This document shows, piece by piece, positions 6,622 through 13,770 of a DNA stretch of 45,713 bases. Source of the stretch: JAPPHY01 sp034423135. Its GTDB lineage: Bacteria > Chloroflexota > Dehalococcoidia > Lucifugimonadales > UBA2985. Under the pieces are notes generated by a model, which did not search any database, was not told where the DNA came from, and saw only the letters and a list, made by a program, of their open reading frames with translations. The position numbers were made by a program, and so were the translations under genes. The first letter of the stretch is position 1. The number at the start of each line of letters is the position of its first letter. Location: assembly GCA_034423135.1 (NCBI GenBank), contig DAOUJC010000013.1:1-45713 (forward strand), read 5' to 3'.

Positions 6622-8148
6622 CTAGCGGGCGACCTCCACCGCGCGAGTCTCTCGTATAACAGTCACCTTGATGAGGCCGGGATAGACCAGTGTGTCCTCG
6701 ATCTTCTTCACCACGTCCCTGGCCAGCTTGGAGGCCATCACGTCGTCTATCTCCGCGGACTTGACCAGGATTCGGACCTCGCGGCCGGCCTGGATTGCGT
6801 AGCTCTTCTCCACGCCCTGGAAGCTCTGCGCCACCTTCTCCAGCTCCTCCAGCCTCTTGGCGTAGTGCTCTAGCGTGTCCCGGCGAGAGCCGGGGCGGGC
6901 GGCGCTGATGGCGTCCGCAGCGGCTACGATGAACGCCTCCACGGAGCCTCGTTCCTCGTCGTGGTGCTCCATGATGGCGCGCTCCACCTCGTGCGGTATC
7001 CCGTACCTGCGGGCCACGTCGGCGCCGATCTCGGCGTGCGGGCCCTCCACCTCGTGGGTGAGAGCCTTGCCGATGTCGTGCAGCAGCCCGCCGAGCTTGG
7101 CAACCTCGATGTTCGCTCCTATCTCCGCTGCCAGCATCGCCGACAGCTGCGACACCTGCACGCTGTGCTGCAGGATGTTCTCGCCGTAGCTGTAGCGGTA
7201 CTTGAGGCGTCCCAGCAGCTTCACCAGCTCAGGGTTCATGCCTCGCGCCTTCGCCTCGAAGACGGCCCTCTCCCCCTCCTCGCGGATGTTCTCCTCCACC
7301 TCATCGCGGGTCTTCTCCACCACCTCCTCTATGCGTGCGGGGTGGATTCTGCCGTCCGAGATCAGCTTGGTGATGGCCTGCCTGGCGATCTCCCGCCGGA
7401 CCGGGTCGAAGCACGAGATGGTCACGGCCTCAGGCGTGTCGTCGATTATGAGGTCGACGCCCGTGGCAGCCTCGATGGCGCGGATGTTCCGGCCCTCACG
7501 CCCAATCAGGCGACCCTTCATGTCGTCGTTGGGCAGGCTGATGACCTTCACCGAATTCTCGGACACCACGTCCGAGGCCAGGCGGTGGATTGCCAGCGTG
7601 ATGACCTTGCGGGCGTTCTGGTCCGCCTCGTCCTTGGCCAGCTGCTCAACGTCCCTGTACCGACGCGCCACATCGTACTGGATCTCCTCCTCAGCCTTTC
7701 GCATGAGAAGGTCCCTTGCATCGTTGACCGAGAGTGAGGCCAGGTTCTCCAGTATCTCGGTCTCCTGCCGCTTCATGTCCTCCAGCCTGGCATGCCCCTC
7801 CTCCAGCCGCTTCTCCTCTGCCGCCTGGTTCCGTTCTCTCTTGTCCAGGTTGTCCGAGCGCCGCTCCAGGTTCTCTTCCCGGTTAGCCAACCTTCGTTCC
7901 TGGCGCTGCAGCTCCGACCGCCGCTCCCGTAGGTCGTCCTCCGCCTGTGTGCGGAGCGTGAGGGCCTCTTCCTTGGCCTCAAGGATAGACCTCTTTCGCT
8001 CCTCCTCCGCCTCCTCTACGATGCGGGACGCCTCCGCGACGGCGTTGCTGGTTCGCCTGCCCAGAATGACGGCTCTAAAGACGAAACCGGCTGCTCCTCC
8101 TGCCCCCAGGGCTGCCAGGACGGCAGGGACAATGATCAATACTTCCAT
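6622..8148 (-). CDS. rny: Ribonuclease Y
   Basis: 508 residues. RNase Y is a membrane-anchored endoribonuclease that starts mRNA decay. The parts run in order: an N-terminal membrane helix (about 3-25), a long charged coiled coil (about 30-150), a KH domain with GRLIGREGRNIRAIEAATGVDLIIDD (about 205-260), and an HD domain with HSVQVSQLS, GLLHDIGKALTHE and HHDEERGSVEA (about 325-420). ATG 8148 has AGGAGG at a good distance; longer in-frame starts up to 8235 lack the family sequence. A GC-rich hairpin lies in the leader. It heads the rny-ymdB-PHP block. Confidence 0.95.
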   Translation of the reverse strand: MEVLIIVPAVLAALGAGGAAGFVFRAVILGRRTSNAVAEASRIVEEAEEERKRSILEAKEEALTLRTQAEDDLRERRSELQRQERRLANREENLERRSDNLDKRERNQAAEEKRLEEGHARLEDMKRQETEILENLASLSVNDARDLLMRKAEEEIQYDVARRYRDVEQLAKDEADQNARKVITLAIHRLASDVVSENSVKVISLPNDDMKGRLIGREGRNIRAIEAATGVDLIIDDTPEAVTISCFDPVRREIARQAITKLISDGRIHPARIEEVVEKTRDEVEENIREEGERAVFEAKARGMNPELVKLLGRLKYRYSYGENILQHSVQVSQLSAMLAAEIGANIEVAKLGGLLHDIGKALTHEVEGPHAEIGADVARRYGIPHEVERAIMEHHDEERGSVEAFIVAAADAISAARPGSRRDTLEHYAKRLEELEKVAQSFQGVEKSYAIQAGREVRILVKSAEIDDVMASKLARDVVKKIEDTLVYPGLIKVTVIRETRAVEVAR

Positions 8149-8170
8149 TGTCCCAAACCCTCCTTTCCGA

Positions 8171-8188
8171 CCGGGCCGCAGGGCCCGG
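8171..8188 (-). promoter_or_regulatory. GC hairpin in the rny leader
   Basis: CCGGGCC-4 bases-GGCCCGG, a perfect 7-bp stem just upstream of the rny ribosome-binding site. It could take part in autogenous control of the RNase mRNA. No U-run follows, so it is not a terminator. Confidence 0.4.
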
Positions 8189-8264
8189 AAAATCCGTGCC
8201 CCCGCACTTAAAGGAGTCCTTTGCGTAACTGCCACGCCATTCAGAACGTGGTGCGTTCCTCGTC

Positions 8265-8284
8265 ACTCCCGCGAAAGCGGGAAT
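8265..8284. repeat. Dispersed hairpin repeat (ACTCCCGC-GAAA-GCGGGA type)
   Basis: ACTCCCGCGAAAGCGGGAAT, a short perfect stem with a 4-base loop in an intergenic gap. Related copies occur at 16568, 39253 and 40166 in this window, always between genes. Confidence 0.65.
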
Positions 8285-8510
8285 CTATTTCGTTCTGTGT
8301 CGGACGCCCTAGACCACTGCTTTCGCAGAGGTGACGGAGAAATCACGCCCGCATCTGAAGTTACTCAATGGCCTCCCTATTCGGGGGGTCTTTATGGATG
8401 TTAATCCCAGATAGATAGAGTGTCAAGGTGACGAACGGCCGCTCTAAACATGCACGGCTCGTGTCTGCGGCACTGATAACCGAAGCTGCCGGAAGCCTGC
8501 TGAAATGCCG

Positions 8511-8516
8511 TATAAT
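8511..8516 (+). promoter_or_regulatory. Consensus -10 element giving a probable leaderless mRNA
   Basis: TATAAT ends 6 bases before ATG 8523, so transcription would start at or next to the start codon. No convincing -35 is seen. Confidence 0.5.
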
Positions 8517-8522
8517 CGGCGC

Positions 8523-9155
8523 ATGCCGCCTCACGATTCCAGTAACCGCCGTGCCTGCGACGCCTCGCGCAACAGGCGCACCGCAGCCGAGTATCGCGAT
8601 CTCCTGGCGAGCGCGCCGCGCGTCGTGGTTGTGGGCTGCACCGGAAGCGGCAAGACCACTGTGGCGCGCACACTCGCCGGGTTGCTCCACGCCCCTCACG
8701 TGGAGCTGGACTCGCTCAACTGGGAGCCGAACTGGACCGCCGCGTCAACGGAGGTCTTCCGGCAACGCACGTGCGATGCGCTGACCGGCGACGCCTGGGT
8801 GGTCGACGGCAACTACTCCGCCCTGCGTGACCTGATCTGGCCCCGCGCGTCCCTGCTGGTGTGGCTCAACCTGCCGTATCGGGTGGTCTCGTGGCGCCTT
8901 CTGTGGCGCACGCTGAGGCGCGTGATCACCAAAGAAGAGCTCTGGAACGGCAACCGGGAGGAGTTCAGGACGCAGTTCCTGAGCAGGGACTCGCTGTTCA
9001 GATGGCAGTTTGACAGCTTTGGTCGGATACGCAGGAACATGCCGGAGTCCATCGCGCAGCCGGAGCACGCGCACCTGGAGGTTGTGGTGCTGAGGTCGGG
9101 GCGCGAGGTGAGCGAGTGGCTGGCCGGGCTCGTCGATGCCATGCACCAGTCGTAA
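8523..9155 (+). CDS. P-loop nucleotide kinase-like protein (adenylate kinase/FlaR-type fold)
   Basis: 210 residues. A Walker A loop, VVVVGCTGSGKTTVARTLA, is preceded by about 35 hydrophilic residues. It is followed by HVELDSLNWEPNW and later WVVDGNYSALRDLIWPRA, which match the 'topology modulation'/AAA_17 adenylate-kinase-like proteins that carry a D-NYS...W.R motif. The C-terminal third is Arg-rich. ATG 8523 is used because the earlier ATG at 8505 overlaps the -10 element. Its substrate is unknown; a small-molecule or RNA kinase role is inference only. Confidence 0.7.
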   Translation: MPPHDSSNRRACDASRNRRTAAEYRDLLASAPRVVVVGCTGSGKTTVARTLAGLLHAPHVELDSLNWEPNWTAASTEVFRQRTCDALTGDAWVVDGNYSALRDLIWPRASLLVWLNLPYRVVSWRLLWRTLRRVITKEELWNGNREEFRTQFLSRDSLFRWQFDSFGRIRRNMPESIAQPEHAHLEVVVLRSGREVSEWLAGLVDAMHQS

Positions 9156-9214
9156 GCGGCGCGCCCATCTCGTCACGCAGGCAGCCTCGCAGAGAGCACG
9201 TTTCGCTGGTGTCG

Positions 9215-9223
9215 TGGTAAACT
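9215..9223 (+). promoter_or_regulatory. Extended -10 promoter before the LicD fusion gene
   Basis: TGGTAAACT, a TGn extended -10 element about 52 bases before ATG 9275. The same TGGTAnnnT form precedes the genes at 38848 and 45187. Confidence 0.45.
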
Positions 9224-9274
9224 ATCCTCTTGCGTGCTACGCCGACCCAACTCATTTGTCTGAAGGAGGAAGCC

Positions 9275-10168
9275 ATGAATCCCGAAAGCGCAAGAGAGCA
9301 AGCGGCCCTGGACTACACCCTGAAGTACAACCCGCCCATGAACCACGCGGCGGCCGAGCGCAACCTGAAGCAGCTCAAGTCCATCCTGGACGGGCTGGGA
9401 GTGGTCTTCATGCTGGGCTCCGGCTCCTGCCTGGGTGCCGTGAGGGACGGCGCATTCATTCCCTGGGACGACGACATCGACCTGCTGACCGTCCTTGACA
9501 TCAACGGCATGACCGAGCAGACCATGGACTCGGTTGTGGAAGCGTTCCAGGAGGGTGGCTTCCACGTCATGAGGCAGGACGGCCTGGACTCGACAGTGCT
9601 CATGACGATGAAGGACAGCGTGAGGATTAGCCTGGAGTGTCTGCGCATCCGGGGTGAGCACCTATTCTCCTACCCGGGCATCACCCTGCCGTCCGTCATG
9701 TTCACGCAGCCAACGCAGATCGACTTTCTGGGCGAGAAGTTCAACGTGCCCAACCCGCCCAGGGAGTACCTGGCCACCAAGTACGGACCGCAGTGGATGA
9801 CGCCCAGGCGTTCCGGCGAGTACGAGCGGGACGTAGTGGTGAAGATTCCCGGCGCAGACATCGAGGGCAGTCCGTGCTGGGTCAGGGTCCTGGACGAAGG
9901 CGACAACCCGGTGTCGGGCGCGGAGGTCACGCTGGTCGGCGGCGCAACGTCGTCCACGGACGCGCAGGGCTACGCGGAGGTGACGATACCGGGTACGTAC
10001 TGGTTTGCTCTCATGATCAGGTACCCGGGACACGAGGAAGTGCTGTACATGGAGGAGCTAGAGCCGGGTGGAAGGTTCGTGTACAGGGCGGGCTCGATGG
10101 CCTCGGCCCGGAGCAGTGCCGGCGGTGAGACCGGCACAATCGGCAACCTGCTCACGCGTGAGGAGTAG
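9275..10168 (+). CDS. LicD-type nucleotidyltransferase fused to a carboxypeptidase-regulatory-like (Ig-fold) domain
   Basis: 297 residues; ATG 9275 follows AAGGAGG. Residues about 20-190 are LicD-like: LGVVFMLGSGSCLGAVRDG then FIPWDDDIDLL, and later PPREYLATKYGPQWMTP. The DDDID acidic triad is the metal site of this nucleotidyltransferase-fold family, whose best-known member attaches phosphocholine to surface glycans. Residues about 205-270 (WVRVLDEGDNPVSGAEVTLVGGATSSTDAQGYAEVTIPGTY) form a carboxypeptidase-regulatory/Cna-B-like beta-sandwich. The C-terminal tail is low-complexity. No signal peptide is seen. The domain combination is unusual. Confidence 0.75.
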   Translation: MNPESAREQAALDYTLKYNPPMNHAAAERNLKQLKSILDGLGVVFMLGSGSCLGAVRDGAFIPWDDDIDLLTVLDINGMTEQTMDSVVEAFQEGGFHVMRQDGLDSTVLMTMKDSVRISLECLRIRGEHLFSYPGITLPSVMFTQPTQIDFLGEKFNVPNPPREYLATKYGPQWMTPRRSGEYERDVVVKIPGADIEGSPCWVRVLDEGDNPVSGAEVTLVGGATSSTDAQGYAEVTIPGTYWFALMIRYPGHEEVLYMEELEPGGRFVYRAGSMASARSSAGGETGTIGNLLTREE

Positions 10169-10251
10169 GGGGGCGCGGGCGATACGCAGGAGGACGCGAA
10201 TACTGGGGCCGTGAGGCGTGCCGGCTTAACGGCCTTGAGCACGATCATCAT

Positions 10252-10665
10252 CTATGAGCCTGGGTAGAATTCGAGGATACCACTGCGAGGTTCGTACCGC
10301 ATGTCCCACTGGTGAAGAATGTCTCGGCCCAACAAGGACGGGAGCCTTAGACCCTGAACCGTTGCAGGCTGGCCAACCCAAAGACCCCCTTGGTACGGAA
10401 CCCAACCCACGCTCGTGTCACGGAACACAATGTCGGCGGTGCATTCTGCGTAGAGCGCATCGCCGCCAATTCCGCCGCCAGGCTTGGTGTATTCCAGTGC
10501 CGCTAAGGGAACGCCTAGAAGGGTAGCATCGAGCGGATGGAGACAAGTCCTGCTTGCGCCGGTGTCCACGAGAAACTCCACTTTGCCCTGAATGCGCAGA
10601 CCAGGTATCACTATTTGCGCGGACAGCCTCGGGCATCCCGCGGCGTCGAAGTACCCAGGAATCAC
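10252..10665 (-). CDS. Retropepsin-like aspartyl protease
   Basis: 137 residues. FLVDTGASRTCLHP near residue 33 is the DTGA active-site motif, and LPSLLGRDILHQW near 112 is the second conserved motif (hydrophobic-hydrophobic-G) of single-domain retropepsins, which work as homodimers. The GTG start overlaps the stop of the upstream gene (GTGA), so the two are translationally coupled. In many prokaryotes this protease type is paired with a small DUF5678-like protein, as here. The natural substrate is unknown; the partner is the obvious candidate. Confidence 0.8.
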   Translation of the reverse strand: MIPGYFDAAGCPRLSAQIVIPGLRIQGKVEFLVDTGASRTCLHPLDATLLGVPLAALEYTKPGGGIGGDALYAECTADIVFRDTSVGWVPYQGGLWVGQPATVQGLRLPSLLGRDILHQWDMRYEPRSGILEFYPGS

Positions 10666-10949
10666 AGAAGCAACATCGGGGGAGCAGGGTCCAGAAACCG
10701 TACTATGCAGTCTGAACTATCAAGACCTTCCTTGTGCGCCCACGCTACCGCATCCTCCAGAGAATCGGTGTCAACCGTTACGCCTTCGGCGGTCACGATA
10801 ACCCATCTGTTCGGGTACTGCGCCGTCCACTCCGCTTGGTGCTTGTGGAAGTTGCGAATGACGCGCTCGAACCGGTCGAACTGGTCATTGAGAACATCTA
10901 CCCCTCCGACACTCTCCAGAATCTCTTCCAGAACGCGGGATTCTGTCAT
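10662..10949 (-). CDS. DUF5678-like small protein, partner of the retropepsin
   Basis: 95 residues. ATG 10949 has a strong GGAGGAGG just upstream; a longer frame to 11201 is open but lacks coding character. The N-terminal half is an acidic helix pair (LEEILESVGGVDVLNDQFDR). The C-terminal half, YPNRWVIVTAEGVTVDTDSLEDAVAWAHKEG then CIVRFLDPAPPMLL, matches the DUF5678 pattern: a Y-x-W-V strand, a helix, and a strand with a hydrophobic end. It overlaps the protease start by 4 bases. No biochemical function is established for the family. Confidence 0.7.
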   Translation of the reverse strand: MTESRVLEEILESVGGVDVLNDQFDRFERVIRNFHKHQAEWTAQYPNRWVIVTAEGVTVDTDSLEDAVAWAHKEGLDSSDCIVRFLDPAPPMLLL

Positions 10950-11044
10950 TGGCCTCCTCCGGTACTTCGCATCGGTTCCGGCAGTGTATCCACCATCTTG
11001 ACATATCCGCAACGCAATTGACAAGGCGATTTGACAACCCTGCT

Positions 11045-11260
11045 TCACACCTCCTCGCGCATGTGCTTGCCCACCGTCACCACGTGTAGGTAGGCGTTCC
11101 AGCACTCGGCGGCGTTCACTCCGTCCTCCTCCAGCGCGGCGAATACGCGCCACACCGCGGCCTGGACTTCGCTTCCGAATCCCGCCCGCGGGTATTGCCA
11201 TAATTCGTACCGTGTTATAGGATTATGGGCGAGAATCCAACTAGAGGTAGAAGAGTTCAT
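11045..11260 (-). CDS. Small hypothetical protein (start uncertain)
   Basis: 71 residues if started at ATG 11260, but that start lies opposite the Lrp gene start and its operator. The C-terminal half (VWRVFAALEEDGVNAAECWNAYLHVVTVGKHMREEV) has codon usage like a real gene, while the N-terminal 30 residues do not. It may be the end of a decayed gene or may start further in. I do not recognise it. It lies 95 bases upstream of the DUF5678-like gene on the same strand. Confidence 0.35.
   Translation of the reverse strand: MNSSTSSWILAHNPITRYELWQYPRAGFGSEVQAAVWRVFAALEEDGVNAAECWNAYLHVVTVGKHMREEV
11198..11228. promoter_or_regulatory. Candidate Lrp operator with -10
   Basis: CCATAAT (11198-11204) and ATTATGG (11222-11228) form an inverted repeat 30-60 bases before the Lrp gene. 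A TTATAG-type -10 lies between the arms. AT-rich inverted repeats over the promoter are typical of Lrp autoregulation. Confidence 0.4.
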
Positions 11261-11699
11261 GGACGAATTGGATAAGAAGATTGTCGGAATACTTCAGCAA
11301 GACGGCAGGGCTTCCAACGCAAAGATCGCCCGGCAGCTGGGCGTCAGCGAGGGCACCATCCGTCGCCGCCTCAAGCGGCTGATAGAAGACGAGGCCATCC
11401 AGGTCATGGCGCTTCCCGAACCCAACAAGCTGGGCTTCAACACCGAGGCCATCGTCGGCCTGCAGGTGGACCCCAGCAAGATCGAGAACGTGGCAGCCGA
11501 GCTGTCCCAGGCCCCTGAGGCCCTGAACGTCGCCGTGACCACAGGCGCATTCGACCTGTTCGCGTGGGTGGCGCTGCCCTCGCCGGAGGACCTCCAGAGC
11601 TTCCTGCTCGGCAAGGTCGGAAGAATCGACGGAATCCGGCGCAGCGAGACCTTCGTGACCATGTCCGTCAAGAAGCGGGCCTTCACGAGGCTTTCGTAA
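11259..11699 (+). CDS. Lrp/AsnC-family transcriptional regulator
   Basis: 146 residues, full family length. The N-terminal HTH is MDELDKKIVGILQQDGRASNAKIARQLGVSEGTIRRRLKRLIEDEAI, followed by the RAM ligand-binding domain with its repeated beta-alpha-beta units (GLQVDPSKIENVAAEL; GAFDLFAWVALPSPEDLQSFLLGKV; SETFVTMSVKKRAF). It lies directly upstream of two EamA half-transporters, suggesting it controls amino-acid or metabolite export. The effector is unknown. Confidence 0.9.
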   Translation: MDELDKKIVGILQQDGRASNAKIARQLGVSEGTIRRRLKRLIEDEAIQVMALPEPNKLGFNTEAIVGLQVDPSKIENVAAELSQAPEALNVAVTTGAFDLFAWVALPSPEDLQSFLLGKVGRIDGIRRSETFVTMSVKKRAFTRLS

Positions 11700-11735
11700 G
11701 CTCGACATGCCGGACCTGATCCGGAGAGCCGCGCC

Positions 11736-12164
11736 GTGCTAGGCATCGCCTTTGGCCTGATGGCGGCCACCTGCTGGGGCTTCAGCGCCATCCTGGTCAG
11801 GCTGGGCTTGCAGCACATTCGCCCTACCACCGGCACGTGGCTATCGCTGCTTCCCGGCACCATCCTGGTGATGGCGCTGGCGCTGGTGTTCAACCCGGAC
11901 GTGTTCCCCACGCTTACGGCCGTGGCGTTCCTGTGGTTTGCGCTCAGCGGCCTGTTCAACTTCGCGCTCGGCCGGTTCTTCAACGCCGTTAGCATCCAGT
12001 TGGCGGGTGTGGCCCGCGCCACGCCGCTGTTCAGCACCGCGCCCCTATTCGCCACCATACTGGCCGTCATATTCCTGGGTGAGTCCGTCACACCGTGGAT
12101 CATCGTGGGCACGGTGACCATCGTCTGCGGCATAGCCCTGATAACCAGCGAGCAGGTGCGATGA
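11736..12164 (+). CDS. EamA/DMT-family half-transporter, first subunit
   Basis: 142 residues with about five hydrophobic helices: one EamA repeat, where most family members have two. Ends with the typical FLGESVTPWIIVGTVTIVCGIALITSEQ motif. GTG 11736 follows a GGAGAG site. The stop overlaps the next ATG (ATGA). Probably pairs with the next protein to make a ten-helix transporter. Confidence 0.8.
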   Translation: MLGIAFGLMAATCWGFSAILVRLGLQHIRPTTGTWLSLLPGTILVMALALVFNPDVFPTLTAVAFLWFALSGLFNFALGRFFNAVSIQLAGVARATPLFSTAPLFATILAVIFLGESVTPWIIVGTVTIVCGIALITSEQVR

Positions 12165-12640
12165 AGGCCATCCAGTCTAGAATCCAAGGTACCGGACGTG
12201 TATGGCTCGGCTACGGCTTTGCGATGGGAGCCGCCCTGTCCTACGGGGCGTCACAGACTGTCGGCAAGCATGTCACCACCGAGCACGCGCCGCCGCTGGT
12301 GGGCACGGCCTTTGCGCTGCTATTCGGGCTGGCTTACGTGTCGGTGATGTTCCACCGGCACATTCCCACCGACGTGAAGACCAGCCGGCGGCAGGGCTTT
12401 CTCTTCTTTGGCCTGTCCGGCATCGCCTCGTCGTTGGGCGTCACCATGCTCTACTTCGCGCTGAGCAAGGCTCCGGTGGTGGTCGTCTCGCCCGTCGTGG
12501 CGATCAACCCCCTGATCACGCTCACGCTGGCGCATATATTCCTGCAGCGGCTGGAGCGCATCACCAAGCGGACGATACTCGGCACGCTGCTTGTTGTGCT
12601 GGGCGTGGTGATCATCACGCTGAGCCGCAGCGGCACGTAG
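12161..12640 (+). CDS. EamA/DMT-family half-transporter, second subunit
   Basis: 159 residues, about five helices: a second EamA repeat with YGFAMGAALSYGASQTVGKHV near the start and SPVVAINPLITLTLAHIFLQRLERITKRTILGTLLVVLGVVIITLS at the end. The ATG overlaps the upstream stop (ATGA), so it is translationally coupled. The two halves are clean reading frames with their own ends, so this reads as a split transporter and not a frameshifted single gene, although an old frameshift is possible. Export substrate unknown. Confidence 0.8.
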   Translation: MKAIQSRIQGTGRVWLGYGFAMGAALSYGASQTVGKHVTTEHAPPLVGTAFALLFGLAYVSVMFHRHIPTDVKTSRRQGFLFFGLSGIASSLGVTMLYFALSKAPVVVVSPVVAINPLITLTLAHIFLQRLERITKRTILGTLLVVLGVVIITLSRSGT

Positions 12641-12649
12641 GAGGCGGGC

Positions 12650-12772
12650 GTGTCCGTTGTAGCGATCTTCCTGCTGCTGCTTGCCCTGCTGTTCTTCCTT
12701 GCGATTGGCGGCGTCTACCTGGCGCTGCTCGGCATAGCCAGGCTGTCGGAGCGCAGGAAGCGCGGCGAGTAG
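12650..12772 (+). CDS. 40-residue single-helix membrane protein
   Basis: GTG 12650 is preceded by GGAGG with a 5-base spacer, 10 bases after the transporter stop. It encodes MSVVAIFLLLLALLF, a continued hydrophobic helix to about residue 30, then a basic tail RLSERRKRGE. The strong ribosome site, coupling to the transporter pair and clean topology make it likely real. It could be an accessory subunit of the EamA pair. No known family is recognised. Confidence 0.6.
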   Translation: MSVVAIFLLLLALLFFLAIGGVYLALLGIARLSERRKRGE

Positions 12773-12795
12773 CGGTACGCAGGCCGCGAGAACCC

Positions 12796-13701
12796 TCAGG
12801 CTGCGACCTGCCGCCTGACTCCGATGCCGACTTCCCTGCGGTGCTCCCGCAGGACCCCGCGCTCCAGGATCAACACCAGGCACTTCGGACCGCCGCCGGC
12901 CTTCAGGAACTCGCTGACGTCCACCTCGTGGACCTCGAACCCTCTGCCCCGCAGCTCCGCAGTGGTCACCGGGCAGTCCGCGTTGATCACCACGTGCCGG
13001 TCGACGACGACGGAGTTGCAGGCGAACCGGCGAGCCTCCTGCTCCGGCACCGCAATCGCATCGGGAAAGCGATCAGCGATCAGGGCGCGGCCCTCCGCCG
13101 TGAACGCATCCGGGTAGTAGAGGATGGAGTTTTCGGTGAGCGGGCTAGCGCAGGTGTCCAGGTGGTAGTACCAGGGGTCGGCCAGCTCCAGGGCCAGGAC
13201 CTCCTTCCGCAGCAGGCGACCCACGCGCTCCACCGCCTCACGGTCGGACCGGAAGCCGTAGCCCGCCAGGACCATATCGCCAACCGCCAGCAGGTCGCCT
13301 TCGCCTTCGAACCGCAGCTCCGGCGATAGCCGGACTACCCGGTATCCCTTGGACTCAAACCAGGACTGCCAGTGCCCCTCTTCCAGCGCCCTCTGCGGAT
13401 GCCGGAAGCTGGAGGTGATGAAGGTGTCGCCAGCGAGCAGCCCCGCGTTGGCTGTGAACACGCAGTCCGGCAGCCCGGCCACGGGGATGACGAACTCCAC
13501 CTTTGCTCCTACCTTGCCGGTCAGCACCCGGTAGAGAGCGTTCCACTGCTTCCAGGCCGCCCTGCGATCAACCCTGGTGCGCCTGTCCATCCACGGGTTG
13601 ATCTCGTATCTGACATCGAAGTGGTACGGCGGGCACATCAGAATGCGATTCGTGCCACTCCGCATCGTTGTTAGCAGTCTTGCGAGTCTCTCGGTAATCA
13701 T
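12796..13701 (-). CDS. Amidinohydrolase (DDAH/arginine deiminase superfamily)
   Basis: 301 residues from ATG 13701. Guanidino-group-modifying superfamily: ILMCPPYHF, LPDCVFTANAGL with the substrate Asp, EGEGDLLAVGD, YHLDTCASPL with the catalytic His, and near the C-terminus FLKAGGGPKCLVLIL with the catalytic Cys. Members convert arginine-like compounds to citrulline or ornithine plus amine or ammonia. The sequence resembles DDAH/SpeI-type enzymes more than the 400-residue arginine deiminase. It lies downstream of an aldehyde dehydrogenase on the same strand, which suggests arginine or guanidino-compound breakdown. The exact substrate is not determinable. Confidence 0.85.
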   Translation of the reverse strand: MITERLARLLTTMRSGTNRILMCPPYHFDVRYEINPWMDRRTRVDRRAAWKQWNALYRVLTGKVGAKVEFVIPVAGLPDCVFTANAGLLAGDTFITSSFRHPQRALEEGHWQSWFESKGYRVVRLSPELRFEGEGDLLAVGDMVLAGYGFRSDREAVERVGRLLRKEVLALELADPWYYHLDTCASPLTENSILYYPDAFTAEGRALIADRFPDAIAVPEQEARRFACNSVVVDRHVVINADCPVTTAELRGRGFEVHEVDVSEFLKAGGGPKCLVLILERGVLREHRREVGIGVRRQVAA

Positions 13702-13730
13702 GTCAGTCCCACTCAATCTTGTCGTTGGAC

Positions 13731-13755
13731 GCCCCGCCGCTCAGGGCGGCGGGGC
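13731..13755 (-). promoter_or_regulatory. Intercistronic GC hairpin
   Basis: GCCCCGCCGC-5 bases-GCGGCGGGGC, a perfect 10-bp stem in the 69-base gap between the aldehyde dehydrogenase stop and the amidinohydrolase start. No U-tract follows in either direction. It may stabilise the upstream message or attenuate downstream expression. Confidence 0.5.
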
Positions 13756-13770
13756 ACGTCCATGCTGCGG

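Noticed and set aside
10950..11201. Longer start for the DUF5678-like protein
   Set aside because: The upstream frame encodes Arg/Gly-rich sequence typical of out-of-frame GC-rich DNA, and the ribosome site GGAGGAGG is at ATG 10949.
13731..13755. Intercistronic hairpin as a Rho-independent terminator
   Set aside because: The 10-bp GC stem has no T-run on either side and lies inside an operon.
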